The notes below the pieces were generated by a model. The model ran no database searches. It was not told the origin of the DNA and was given only the letters and a program-made list of their open reading frames with translations. The position numbers and the translations under genes are program-made. Below, in pieces: positions 40,577-52,365 of a stretch of 64,000 nucleotides of DNA (positions within the stretch are counted from its first letter, which is position 1; every line of letters begins with the position of its first letter). Source of the DNA: Neurospora tetrasperma FGSC 2508 (Eukaryota > Ascomycota > Sordariomycetes > Sordariales > Sordariaceae); the NCBI RefSeq assembly GCF_000213175.1, contig NW_009799100.1, forward strand, positions 3,785,099 to 3,849,098. The letters run 5' to 3'.

Positions 40577-41730
40577 GGTACAGTAGGAACGAAGGGAGGA
40601 AGCTGAGGTGAATTAAGGTAAACAAATGAACGAGGCCTCATTTGAACTGTGAATTCGATATCAGCATAGTTATAAAGATATTAACATTGTAAAATGACCA
40701 TGTTACATTGACAAAGCCAAACAGCGAACTAACTAAGTATTGAAGGTTCTCCTTTCCGATTTCCATGACTCCTTCCAAAGTTGCAAATTTCCGAGCATAG
40801 ATATTCCCTTCCTAAAGCGCCATCCGAACATACTCCAAGCAGGTAAGACAAAAAAATTCAACACTCTGCTATGCACGATAAAGGAGATAAGGAAATTTCA
40901 AAGAAGCAAGCGCAAGCCAAGGGCCCATTCCGCCAAACAACCAAAAAACAAAGGCAAATATCCCAACAACACCATCTCGATCCCAACCACAACCAAAAAA
41001 AGCAACTGTTATGCAAATATTGAAGAAAATTCCTCGAACGTCCCAAGTCCAAAAGGACGGAACCAAGTGAATAGAGGAAATGTTGTAGGGGTGGAGGTGA
41101 TCTCGTCCATCAGATGACAGGAGACATAAACAAAATACGGCTTTTCCCGCCGTTTGACCGTCGAGCCCGAGCTGAGAGATACACGGTGGTTGTCAAGCAA
41201 GCAAGCCGCATATAAATGCACCAGTTTCATGCATCTGATATGCAGTGTCGTACGGTTGAAAGAGGTGTACTGTAGATTAGACTTGCTTCTGCAGGACGAT
41301 TGTTGTCTATTGGCCGCAGTTGAAGGTGAATGAGGTGGGAAATGTTTGTTTGTTCGATTTCCCAGACGCCATGCATCGCCGGTGAGGAACAGCGTTGTGA
41401 GAGATGTGATGGACGGTTGTAGTAGACGTGGGTGTTTGGACGAAAAGCCTTGAGGCCCTGTTTTGTCATTTGTCGTGATCCAATGAGTGGCTTGGAAGAG
41501 CGGGTTCCGCCCGAGATCTGGTTGAAGCTGACAGGAAGGAAGCGAGATCAACGAAGCAAGGACGCCATGGATCGGCCATGACGAACTTTCGTTGGAGGTG
41601 GAACTTGAGCTGGCGTGGAGTTATTTGCAGACTTTAGACGACTTGCAGACCGAGTGGCATGATGCAGCCAGCCCAATCGAGTAAATCAGCCCCAGCTGGG
41701 ACTTTTAGGCTTCAGAATGAGATGCCAGTC
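40577..41730. other. Spacer between the transposon block and the cysteine-rich ORF
   Basis: Normal-composition DNA, A-rich around 40.85-41.0 kb. Overlapping frames up to 180 codons (41009-41551, minus; 40740-41117, plus) show no recognisable domain and share the same bases. I cannot support any of them as a gene. The last few hundred bases may include the 3' region of the small gene to the right. Confidence 0.4.
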
Positions 41731-41853
41731 TTAGTATGGGCAGCTAGCACACTCGGCGCCCACAGGGCAGTAGTCGTGTGTACCGAAGTCAACTGCCTTG
41801 CAGCAGAAAGAGCAGCAGTGGTTGACAAGAGGCTGGTACTCCTTGACGGCCAT
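41731..41853 (-). CDS. Small cysteine-rich protein, 40 residues, unknown function
   Basis: A 40-residue frame rich in cysteine (C13, C14, C17, C18, C29, C35, C38) with the arrangement CC-x2-CC-x10-C-x5-C-x2-C. The start codon has an excellent fungal context (TTCAACATGGCC). The transcribed strand upstream is a CA-rich, G-poor leader (repeated CACCA, CAACAA, CTTCCTC), as in highly expressed Neurospora genes. There is no signal peptide, so a cytosolic metal-binding (metallothionein- or zinc-knuckle-like) or redox role is possible; this is inference. It does not match the 26-residue copper metallothionein of Neurospora. An in-frame ATG at 41949 would give 72 residues, but the added part is low-complexity Ser/Thr/His and reads like leader. 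I do not recognise a named family. Confidence 0.55.
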   Translation of the reverse strand: MAVKEYQPLVNHCCSFCCKAVDFGTHDYCPVGAECASCPY

Positions 41854-42022
41854 GTTGAATATTGGTTTGATGGTTGAGGTTGAGGAAGATAGTTGTTGGT
41901 GGTGACTTGTATGTGTGTGAAGACAACTATTGTCGCTGTGCAAGCTCAAATGTGTGGCAGTGTATGTATGAGATTAAACAGGGTAGAGTTAGATGGAGGT
42001 TGATATAGTAGAAGAGAGGAGG

Positions 42023-42030
42023 TATAAATA
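42023..42030 (-). promoter_or_regulatory. Possible TATA element of the cysteine-rich ORF
   Basis: TATAAATA on the plus strand (TATTTATA in the direction of the small gene), 170 bases upstream of its start codon, followed in that direction by a pyrimidine/CA-rich leader. Position is reasonable but orientation and spacing are not diagnostic. Confidence 0.3.
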
Positions 42031-43648
42031 GGATGATGATGATGATGGTGCTGCTTTCACTTGAAGTCAGAAGCACCTTGAGAGCGACCGGAAGGCAGTC
42101 TTAAGTAATTTTGGAAGAAGAAGAGGAAGCGTCTGTGTTGGCGGTGGTATTGGACGTGGTGAGCAAGCAAATGATTTGTTGTGAACAGGCACTGACGAGG
42201 TCGACGAAAGAGCCTCTCTTGGCTTGTACGGGTACCTTAGACAAGGTTACCTTTGATGTTGGCCAAGACGGGCGAGGATTGGGTAGCCTGGAGGCCATCT
42301 CCTCGGTAGCAAGAAGCAGCAAGGGCACCATGATGCCCGTGGGTGAGATGGACAGGCAGTGGGGTGTGCGAGAGATAGAGGCCAAGTACACATCCAGGTA
42401 CAAGGACGACAAGGGCGCCGCTGTTGCGATTGGGGATGATCACGGTTTCTGGAGACGGAGACCCAGGTAGAATTGTCCATCGAGTTCCAGCGATATTGAG
42501 GGACTGGTTCCGGATCGATGTCTTCCACTTGGATGGACGTATGAGACGACGCGAGGTCATGATGGGCAACGAACCACGGGACGTACCGTAGCCTAGGACG
42601 GGAGAGGAAAATCTTGTCTGAGACCTGGACGCCTGAAAGGAGGCTGCCATATCCTCCATCCCATTCATCACTTGAAGAGTACTACTGCCCTGATGGAAAG
42701 CGTGTTTCACAACATTTGGGGCACACGAGTTTGTGCCTGTCTGTGCCTTTGCCTCTTGCGTTGTGCGACCCCAAAACAGGTACGCAGACCTTCTCGATAC
42801 GTACATGTACTTCTTGGCCAAATACGCAGTCAGCCCTAGCTTGTTAATCGTCCGATTCCCCGATGAACGTTTTTTTGGATGAATGTACACTAGGGGCCCT
42901 GTTCATCTTGACGAACGTGATCCTTGCATGTAAGGGGGGAAGGGGGTCATTATGAATGGGGAAATTCCCTAGCTCATTCCGGATGGCGAATGAAACTGCT
43001 GCAGAGAGGTATTGACGCTAAATTTCCCACAGCGATTCTTGAAATAAAGTTCAGTTACGCGTGGAAGCCCGGCTAGCTTGCCAAGCCGTTGGAGATCACA
43101 ACAGTGTTTGCCATTGACAAAGAAAAAGATGAACGCAAAAAGGACTGCTTATCGTGAATGCAACTGCATCCAACCGAACCAGACTTTTCAGCAAGTAAAG
43201 TCCACCATGTTGATCGCATCGCATGTTGATAATGTGACTGTGGGGCGGGAGGGTCACGAGATAGCAAAACGGGAGCGGATTGACCTTTGTGCAATATGAA
43301 AATCCAACCTTCAATGACAAGCTTAAGCCACGGGAGGATCTGGTTGCTCGGCTAATGAGTGGTAGATATACCTGATAGACGTACCTATTCTTATCACACT
43401 CGATCCGAATGAGGTCTGGGGGACCCTGGGCTGTCCGACATGATGAATCCGAGGTACATAGCTGAAAACACCCAGTTTTACATTTGTGTGAAGAGATAGG
43501 TACATACGCTCAAGTCTGCCTTTCTGTGGCAGCCCAAGAGACTTATCCTATACCATTGTAGCGCAGAAACGTGTGGTTCTCGCCCTATGCCGCATATTGG
43601 AAACATTGGTTGGTACTCTGAGTCGTTTGTTTAAGGTAGTATGCGGGG

Positions 43649-43688
43649 TTTTTTTTTTAAAAAAAAAAAAAAATTCTAAAAAAAAAAA
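43649..43688. repeat. T-run/A-run palindrome
   Basis: Ten T followed by fifteen A, then TTCT and eleven more A. The T10-A15 junction is a perfect 20-base palindrome able to form a hairpin. Its significance is unknown; such tracts commonly exclude nucleosomes and are prone to length errors in sequencing. Confidence 0.8.
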
Positions 43689-46600
43689 TTGGTGTATTTT
43701 TCCCGCAAGACGGCATCGGGTCGTACGGACGGAGCCGCGATAGGTCCAGTGGTAGTAAGCTCGACGTCGAGGACAGGAATTGCAGTCTTGCGTGCGATCA
43801 TGTCCTACGATACAAACTTTTGCTCTTACGAGTCGTCATCCCATTTCTTTCAGTGTCATTTCATCTCTCATCAAATATTCTCTGTTCTGAGATCAGTCTC
43901 AAGGAACGTTTCAGATACCGTAGTTGTAAATTGCACCGAAGAGACTGTCGTCAGAGTTACCACGTTGGTCCTAGCAGATTATCAGTTCACAGCCGATGGA
44001 TGGGTGGTAATCGATATTGTATGTTAACGTTATCCTTATGCCATATTTCGGAACGTTAGTATTACGGACGTGATGTGTTTCGGTGCAAAGCACTTTCGTG
44101 AATTGGAGTCAAGCACAGATCGAATCCTACAGTAGTCCCCAGACCAGCTGAGCTCAAATGGCCAGGAAGAAGACGACAGGAGACTGATGACGATGCCAAT
44201 GCCAATGCTTGTTTGATTTCCGCGAGCGTGATATTCGTGAATGGCCCAGATGTCACGGCGTGTCTGGGTAGGGTACCTGCGGACTCATGCCATCGGTAGA
44301 AGTAGAAGTATTTTACCTAGGTGATCATCTCACCAGCCGGCCCTGCTGTAAGCTTAGCAGGGGCTGCCCAAAGTGGAATGTATGGAGGCCAACATGAAAC
44401 GAAAACAAGATCGGGACTATGGGGCTCGCGGCAGTCATCAATTTGTTCCTCATTAGATGCAGACTGCCTATCAACCCCTCGCATTTCGACAGCGACATAT
44501 TGACCTGGACAAACTGTTGGCAACAGTGACTTACTTGCAAGTGTTTGCGCGTGATATCTATACTCGGAGTACCAGTGTCTATCAAATTTGTTGATAGGTG
44601 GCCCGTTTGTGCCCTCCCTTGTCCGGATAAGAGATGCGTGAAGGTAAATGTCAAAGCAACATCCGACCCGAACTGCGTGAAGACGCGAGTTGACAAAGTG
44701 AAGTGAGCAATGTCGCATCTGAGAAGGGCCAAGCGGGGGCTACAGTTTGCACTAATGCATAAAACACCAAACGTTCTCTAGTGTGCCCTACGGGGTGCAA
44801 CCTTATGCGCTGCATAGTGTACATTCACAAACCCTTGTTATTGCAATCAATGTCGCCAGCTCAAGGTTTTTGTAGACAATGGGGTTTTGCAAAAGAAGGA
44901 ACTGGTGTACAGACTTAGCCACTGGACGACCGCCGCGGGACCTTGAAGGTGGGTCGGATCAAGCGATTATACCCCAGTATATACATAAGTACAAGTGTAC
45001 CCTCCTGCTAAAATTAGACCCCTATCAATACAATTTCTGGGCCATCAACTGTTGCAATTGCATGTTTCCGTTTTGCTATACACCATACCTACGTCTAAAA
45101 AATGCGGACAGTCGAAATCCTCGCTCTATAAGAGAGGGGAGTTTGCTACAGCCCGGCAGTCATTGTATCAATAGGGGTTCCTTAGTACTGTGACATGGTA
45201 ACGACGGTACGTACCCCTGGTCTAGCGTGGGCCCTTACCCTGCCTTTAACGACATGGGATGAACACTTTCCGTCGCGCTCCGTGATGATCTGATTTCCCC
45301 AGAACTTGGCGATTGCAACCTTCTCCTCCCGCCGTTGCGACGGTAGTGTACAAAGTGGAAGAAGGAACGTACATCAGATGGTAAAAGCCTCCAAAGCGAC
45401 GGGAGGGCGCGCAATGGCTCGCTACGCTCCTGCACCTCTAAGCAGCTTACCTGGTGAGAACCTCTCTGGCCAGACAAGGTGTCATCACTCATCGTCCTTT
45501 CCTCCCCTAAGCATGTTATCGCTCCGTCCCTGTCCCGGCTATCGCCTACTGACAGCAAGTGCACCCACCGGCGCAAGAATCGCCGACGAGGCCATTTCGG
45601 CGACCTTCTTTCATCCATCCGTCCCGTCTTACCCAACATCCCCGCATCTCGATAGGACCGCTTTGACTGGAATCATCATGGCACCTCAATCACCTCCTTT
45701 CGGTGTACCAGCTTCGCCAACCAACTGATCCAGTATGGTTAAGGTAGTATCGACGGGACTGGGGATGTTTGCGTTTCTTTAGACTCCTCCCAAAAGAAGT
45801 GAAGTCTTTCTGGCAGACATGTTGTTCAAGATGCTCCCAGGTCAGCGCTACCTACGCCTTACTCGACCAAAAGTCCTGGAAGTCCCCGCCAATCATTGCG
45901 GTCAATTCCTCTTGGACTCGAGCCAAGCAATTTCTGCATGGAAGCTCTCCCGAACTCCTCTTGGTCGCAAGTCCTCCTTCCTCCTCACGCCAGCGATGGA
46001 TGGCACTACCAACTTTGTACATGACCGGTTACCAATGCCTGCTTGACTACCTGCCCACTGTAGGCACCGGCACTGTGAGTGTGCTGTCCCGATGGCGTAT
46101 TTTACGTACACACATGCTACCTTCCGCTTGATGTAGCATCGCACCGTGGTACCCACGGTAGTTAGTCACACACACAACCCACCAGGGGCAGTTCTCATGA
46201 AATTCAACTCACAAAGGGTATCGCAGAGGACGTCACGACCTTCTTCGGCCATTGCTCCGGCGAAGGGAGGGATTATGTACGATAGCCCAGTCTCTGCTCC
46301 ATAGTACCCTTTCATTGTACATACCAGGGTACTTTTTGCGCAAGCTTGAATGACAAGTCTCACAATATCACCATCAGGAAATCCAACTGGCGGAGACCGG
46401 CCTCTCAGTGTCAGCATCTCGGCATATGCTGGTCTCTCGAGAATGTGTGGATCCCACGCAAGTATCAAGGACGCCAAATGGGCCTAACATAGCCACGATA
46501 GCAGTCGGCACTTTGTCTAGTACCATGTCTGATAACACTCGACATCATACTCTATGTAGGTAGCTACCGTGAATTCTTCCTGTCACCCCTTCACTGGTGC

Positions 46601-49600
46601 GTCTGCCGAAACTACGAGGCCTATCAGCTTAACCAGCCTCATGAAAGGAGCTGAATTCGTGTCTTTCGCTGCTAATGATGCCTTGACCGGGTTTATTGGT
46701 CTTAGCCGTTCAGTGTTCGCTTGCCCGATCATGCGAACCACGCAACTGCCAGCCGAAACTGATACCAGATAGTCCACCTGCATATCCCCAATCTTATGCC
46801 GCATTTGTCATGATCGAGCATTTGGGCAGCAGTCGCCATTTGCAGAACATGAAAGGGCCTCGCCAAGATCCCAATGGTCAAGAGGTGTTCCAAGAGGCTG
46901 GCAATGAGATTTTCCAGAGCAGGCCGAGTTTGTCAATGGTATGAATGGCAAAGTGTGTCTTCTTCACAAGGTGACGTTCAATTTACCTATCACCATGCAG
47001 AATCCGTGTTGCCAGCAGCGTGGCTTGGGGCCTCAAGCTTGTAGCGTATCTTTCTCCTGGAAGATTATCATGTGTCTTCCACAGTTCCATAGCTGGTTCA
47101 AATCTGGCGTAAGCTTGTTCCTTCTTCGCCTTGGCATATATTGACCGTACCCAGTTGATGTGATAGTTGCCTGAGACATTGTGTCAGACCAAAACACGAG
47201 ATCCAAACACCAGCGGATAGCGCCCCAAGAGCAGTTTGCTTCGTTCCATCTACTCATGGGAATATCTGCTTCGACGTGCTTGGTGCCTTTCCTTTCTTCT
47301 GCAGAGGATAACAGTCACTGTCCGTTTGGAAACTCGGATCAGCCGTAAGCCTTGGAGATACACTACATAAGTACCGTTGCCCTACTGATACCCAGACAGA
47401 CGATCGGCACAGATTTCGACCTCCTTTGTCTGGTCTCAGCTGGGCCCTGCTGGCCCTGCCAAGCTTGTCCAATGTGGAAGAGCAATGAGCATGATCGGCA
47501 TAGAAATTGGGCTTCAATGCCACCGAACCCGGTGCTTTGGTTGCCTACAGCCCCATTTTGTCTTCTCCCGATGGGCTTGCGTCCGCTGCTTCGAAGCACT
47601 GTGGCAAGATGTGAAGCAAAAGCCACAAAACACCTCAGAGATTATGCGCACCGTATCTGCAGAAACGGAGGTTGGGTTTTGCTGCAGTGTCCGAAGCCAG
47701 TCAGACGATCACTCGGCGAGTCGGAATGGGATATGTTGCAGTTGGCTTGGCGAGGCTGTTGATGAGCAGCCAAATGGGACAATTTTTGACTATGTACCTG
47801 GCACGCCTGGCTTCCCGGCCACTTACACCGGGGATTAGTGATTCAACATCCCAGCAAAACACCCCTACCTCCATTCGGAGTTCGGCTTCCTAGGGAACCC
47901 AAGGGGATGGATGCGTACTGCACGAGTCCGCCATGGCTCCGATCCGGCCATCAATTGGTCATTGATCCAATGTTTCAGTGCACAATGTGGCGTGCTGCTC
48001 TCATTCTTCGGGCCGCAGTCGTTCTCAGCTCGTCTATGTTGATGAGCAAGCACTGGATATGTGTTTGTCTTTTCTTTTCCTTCTCTAGTCTCGGTCTTTG
48101 AGAGCTGAGGATCAAGGGAAACACAGGCATTTCTCTCCTTGGAAGCCGAGGAGTGAGCATCAAAAGATGGATCTGATTCCCTGTTCGCATAACCAACTTG
48201 GTATGTACTCCCTCAGAGTATGATGCGGGCCGGGGTCCCCTGGCCTGTCATCTCTTCTTAATCCGAACCCTATCGTACGAAGGTCTTGTCTGTCTTCGCA
48301 TATTATGTACATCCCTTTAAGCAGAGTTTTGAGACCTCGATTCCGATGCTGGAAAGGATACTTTCCCGGTTTTCTTAGGTCGCAACAGACATCACGCTGC
48401 GATCCCTAGGACGAATAGCGATTTCACCTCAAACACACCACAATGCCACTACGTTTTGCACTTCCGCCGTAATTAAGATTCTTGCGGTGCCAGTAAGTAT
48501 TCTGGGGGTCTCGTGACGCAGCAGTGTCGGTCGTCGTCTTTCATGCCGCGCTACACGTGGGATGAATTTTCTATCGCCTATCTACAGGACAACATCTGGA
48601 GTTAGCCTTCATCTTACCCCAGCGTATCTTTCGTTCTGATGCATACTGGTATGTCGTCAACTCACCCAACCATTTCTCGGCTCCATTGCTACCGCGTATA
48701 TGATCGGATCGAGATTCTGCAAATCTCCGAACAGCTTCGGATAGCAGCTAATGGCTTTAATCACATAAGCGAACTCCATCACCGACAGATTGGTTTTCCT
48801 CCACCACCAACAATAGAAAACACGATTCATCATTAACTAATCATTTCACCTATCGTCATGGCTAGTGTCGTCACATGCTCCCGTCGTTGCTGGTCGTGCA
48901 AAAGGGGGGCTAGCGGATTGGGGTGTTTCATAGGGGTCTTTCCAGGCGTTCTCGCGAATCGAGGTACCGACCCCTGTGACTGCCAGACCTGGTGACGTGT
49001 GGCAAAAGGGCGTTAAAGGAGAAACCGAAACTTTAAATTTCTCCTTTCCCTGTCAGCAAAGAACAAGCATTGAACGCCAATTTCCTCTCTTGTGTCGCAT
49101 GAGCTGAAAGGGAAAGAGGAACTGACCTGTCTTTGCGGGCAAACCATTCGCCCTTGCCTTTTCCCAAGACGCTAACAAAACCCCCTTAAAACCACGTTTC
49201 GTTCAGCGCTACGCAAGCCTAAAGGCCCTGGAATGGGATCACTTTCCCTTGGTGCTATGTACGCTCAAAACATTCGCGTGAATAACTCGCACAATGTCCT
49301 TTGAATGCGGTTTATCCTCTGCTCCAGCACCGTCGATGATGGCAGTTCGAGACGCTACCACGTCCGTCCCCTACATCATACACTATGGTGTACGAGCAGA
49401 TGACTTCCATCCAGTTGATTTGCAAACGAAAGTACGCGGGGGGGGATTCTATATCCGAGTAAATATACTGTTATGAACCCCTAAAGGTCGAAGGCGTCGC
49501 CATTATGAAGAATCGGGGTCACAAATGCCGAGATCACCGACACCGTTACCGGCCGGCATTTCAACTACTGCGTACACCCGCTCCAGGATGCGGGGCGCGC

Positions 49601-50135
49601 GATGTGACGATGGGCGTGATGATGTCCCGCTTCCCCGCGTTTTTGGAGTTCACTCCGTCAAACAGTCCCCGTCCCGTCATCTTGGACTCTTGATGGGCGA
49701 GAGGATCAACCAACTGTGAGGCTCCCAGCCTGCCTGTCACATGAATGACATGCGTTTGAGAAGAGAACTGAAAGGCGGCCGAGAGCGGACTTACTTTGAT
49801 TCTTGAAGCGTCGGGCCGCGGGTAGGTGATCTCGAAGCTATTGAACTTGGGTGGGTGTGGGTTGGAAGTAGGCTTGGGTTTTTTTTTTCTCGTGAAGATC
49901 TTTGACTTCTTAATGATGTTGACTGGCGGATTGTTTTGAAGCTTGATTCTTCTGTAAAGCTTTTACCCAGTATCATCAACCTATGTGCAAGCTCCTCTGG
50001 ATCATCACAACCCTTGCCTCTACCAATCATACCGCCTAATCAGTCTTTTTCATCCTCTCCAAGCTCCCACCATTACCTAGCTATCAATCACCGTCCAGTC
50101 GAAGGAAAACAATAGACAGATAAACAACACCAACA

Positions 50136-50650
50136 ATGTCCTCCTCCCCTGGCCCCTACAAGCTCGTCACCGTCAACACGGCTCCCGACCGCGCCAAGCG
50201 TCTCATCGGCCGTGTTGTCGAAGACGTCAAGGACAAGTACACCATTATCCATGTCGGCAACGCTGCCTGTAAGTGTTCGCTCCCGTGGTTTCTGTTATTC
50301 TTGCCTCCTTTACCTTCCCAATCGTTGACTGACTGGCTCAAACCAAACAGCAATCGAAGAAGTAAAGTCTGTAGTCGAAGAACACCGACCCAACATTCTG
50401 GTTTGGCCCCCCTTAGTCCGCATACCTACCCAAGCAACGTAGAGAATATATAAAGATAGTTAACACAGAACTGCAGTTCACGGCATCAATGTGGACTCCC
50501 GAAGAAGCTCATCAGATCATTACCATTGCCAAGGGAGTGGTCGGCGAGGACCTCAAGACTTTTTCTTTGCCGCAGGGGTTGCAGGTGAACAAGGGACCGG
50601 ATACGGTGGTGGAGTATATTGAGGAGAACTTGCCGAGTTTGTTGGGTTAA
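50136..50650 (+). CDS. Small alpha/beta protein, 118 residues, function unknown
   Basis: Exons 50136-50268, 50351-50400 and 50477-50650 join in frame to 118 residues. The middle exon is only 50 bases. The sequence alternates predicted strands and helices (YKLVTVNTA, AKRLIGRVVEDVKD, YTIIHVGNAA, IEEVKSVVEEHRPNILFTAS, EEAHQIITIAKGVVG, PDTVVEYIEENLPSLLG), like a small Rossmann- or flavodoxin-like fold, but no nucleotide-binding or catalytic motif is obvious. There is no signal peptide and no membrane segment. The leader is pyrimidine- and CA-rich with a good start context (CAACAATGTCC). The second intron begins with a weak donor (GTTTGG), so the junction at 50400/50477 is less certain; it is supported by frame, by a GTTAACAC branch-like site and by the smooth protein across it. 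I do not recognise the family. Confidence 0.75.
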
Positions 50651-51183
50651 ACAGTGGTGGGGGAACTTGTCAAGGCTCTTCTCTTCTTCTTGAGAGGCCA
50701 TAAATAGAACGAGTAAAGGGTTTACTGTGTACTGTGGCTTGTGTATTCGCGAATACCTTGGGTGACAGGAGGTGTGAAGACGCGAGGAGATGGAAATGGA
50801 GCATCGAAATGTCTAGACAAGAGTTATCTTGAAGATCAGACTGAATATGTTTCCAGCGGGTTCGTTAAACAGCCTGAGTTCCGTCCAGTCATTAGTTTCA
50901 AAACTTTATCTGCCTTGTCATCCTGCTCAAATTCCATAGACCTAGCAAACCCTTTCCTCTAGATCTTCGAAGAAAGTGAAAATTGGGTCTAGGGAAACTT
51001 GCCGATATCCCACTTTCAGAACAACGGATTGTAACGTCAAAGAGAGCAAAAAGTTTTGCACATTGTACTTGTTCATAACATTCGTTGGCACTACCGGTTT
51101 GCTGTTTTGCTAACTGCTCTTTTCCAGCCTGAAGTCATTAAATCAAACCATTTCACATCAGTCCATTATACCTAATCCTCCTC
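50651..51183. other. Convergent 3' spacer
   Basis: About 530 bases between the ends of two genes that face each other. No gene or repeat seen. Confidence 0.6.
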
Positions 51184-52365
51184 TCACTGCTCGTTCTTCA
51201 TGATATTATACAGACTGCCAATATGCGGCAAGATCTCCACCACGAACTCATCACCATCATGCAACAACTCCTTAGGATTCTTAGCAAAGCCAACACCAGC
51301 CGGAGTGCCGGTTATGATAACGGTACCCTTGGGCAGCGTGGTGCCCTGCGACAAGAAGCTAATGATTTCTTGAACCGAGAAGATGAGGTCACTGTGTAGT
51401 TCTGTCAGCATCCCATCCAACACCACAAACAAAGCACAGAAAACAAAACTGGACAGAACAGAAAAAGAAAGGAAAAAAAAAACTCACGTCAAGGGACTCT
51501 CCTGCACCACCTTCCCATTCTTCAACCCTCTGACCTTCAGCCCGCCCACATCCCCAATAACCTCCTTGCTAACCAACACCGGGCCAATAGGACAACTGCC
51601 ATCGAAACCCTTGGAGTAACACCACTGCGTCTGCGCAAACTGGGACGCGCGGCTGCTAATGTCGTTGCTGGCGGTGTAGCCGAGGACGTAGTCGAGCGCT
51701 TCTGCTTCGCTGACGTTCTTGCAGTCCTTGCCGATAATGATGGCCAGCTCGGACTCGTAGTCGGCCGAGTCCGACTCGATGGTGTGCTTGGGAATGGGCG
51801 TGGGCGCCGGGTAGGGGTCGGCCAGGGCGGTGGCGGGCTTGAGGAAGAGGGTGGGGATCTCGGGGATGGACATTTTGGCTTCTTCGGCGTGTTTTTTGTA
51901 CTGTTTATTTTTGTTTAGGCGGGAACGTTTAGCTCAGTTGTGCAGCCAGGTTGGGGAATTAAATTGCAGGCATCTAAGTAGGCGTAGAGGAGGTTTTGGG
52001 GCACGTGTGAGGGGGCAAAAGCTTACGTTCAAGCCAATGCAGCGGATGGTGCCGGCCTCTTGGGCAGTGACAGGAGAGAGAATTCGGCCGATGATGGCCT
52101 TGTTGCCGGTGGGAGAGCCGGCGTCGAGAACGGAGGTGCCAGAGTAGACGTTCACTTCGACATCTCCACCCTTGCGGACGGCGGCGCCGACGTCGACTTG
52201 GCTGTCGATGGGCTCGCCAATGAGGACCTTGGAGTCATCGCCCTTGGGGACGAATCTTACGAGACCTAGATAAGATTCGATTGTCAGTTTTGTTGCCGTA
52301 TAGATATTTTGGCGTCTGGAGGAAGGGTGACTGGAGAAGGTGTTGGACTCACGGCTGAACGACAT
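51184..52365 (-). CDS. Fumarylacetoacetate hydrolase-family enzyme
   Basis: Exons on the minus strand 52365-52353, 52265-52027, 51900-51488 and 51391-51184 give 290 residues, the length of FAHD1/FAHD2-type members of the family. These enzymes use a divalent metal to cleave or decarboxylate beta-diketo or oxo acids (acylpyruvates, oxaloacetate). The N-terminal cap includes CIGLNYKKHAEEAKM. The metal-binding core has ADYESELAIIIGKD (E133 and E135 as ligands), NDISSRASQ, KGFDGSCPIGPVLV and the C-terminal ITGTPAGVGF loop. It is too short for true fumarylacetoacetase of tyrosine breakdown (about 420 residues), so a general acylpyruvase/oxaloacetate-type role is more likely. The first exon is 13 bases (MSFS plus one base). 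Its 87-base intron is a multiple of three with no stop, so an unspliced frame reads on with 29 extra residues. Confidence 0.92.

Larger units (their letters stand above)
41854..50135. other. 8.3-kb gene-poor stretch of normal composition
   Basis: No gene in this stretch can be supported with confidence. Candidate frames are 42237-42890 (minus, 217 codons), 45235-45639 and 45306-45728 (opposite strands, same bases), and a scatter of minus-strand coding-like fragments between 46.1 and 48.1 kb separated by stops in every frame. None has a recognisable domain. Simple sequence is present: a GAT microsatellite near 42.03 kb and a T10-A15 run at 43649-43673 followed by A11. The stretch is not RIP-biased, so it is not a recent repeat. 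It may hold orphan genes, non-coding RNAs, or the remains of one or more long-dead genes. Confidence 0.45.

Noticed and set aside
42237-42890. 217-codon minus-strand frame
   Set aside because: Longest frame in the gene-poor stretch, but competing frames on both strands share the bases and no domain, leader or splice pattern supports it. It stays possible as an orphan gene.
46166-48200. Possible broken heterokaryon-incompatibility-type or other gene on the minus strand
   Set aside because: Several coding-like fragments, but I could not see the defining motifs of any family, so no name is justified.
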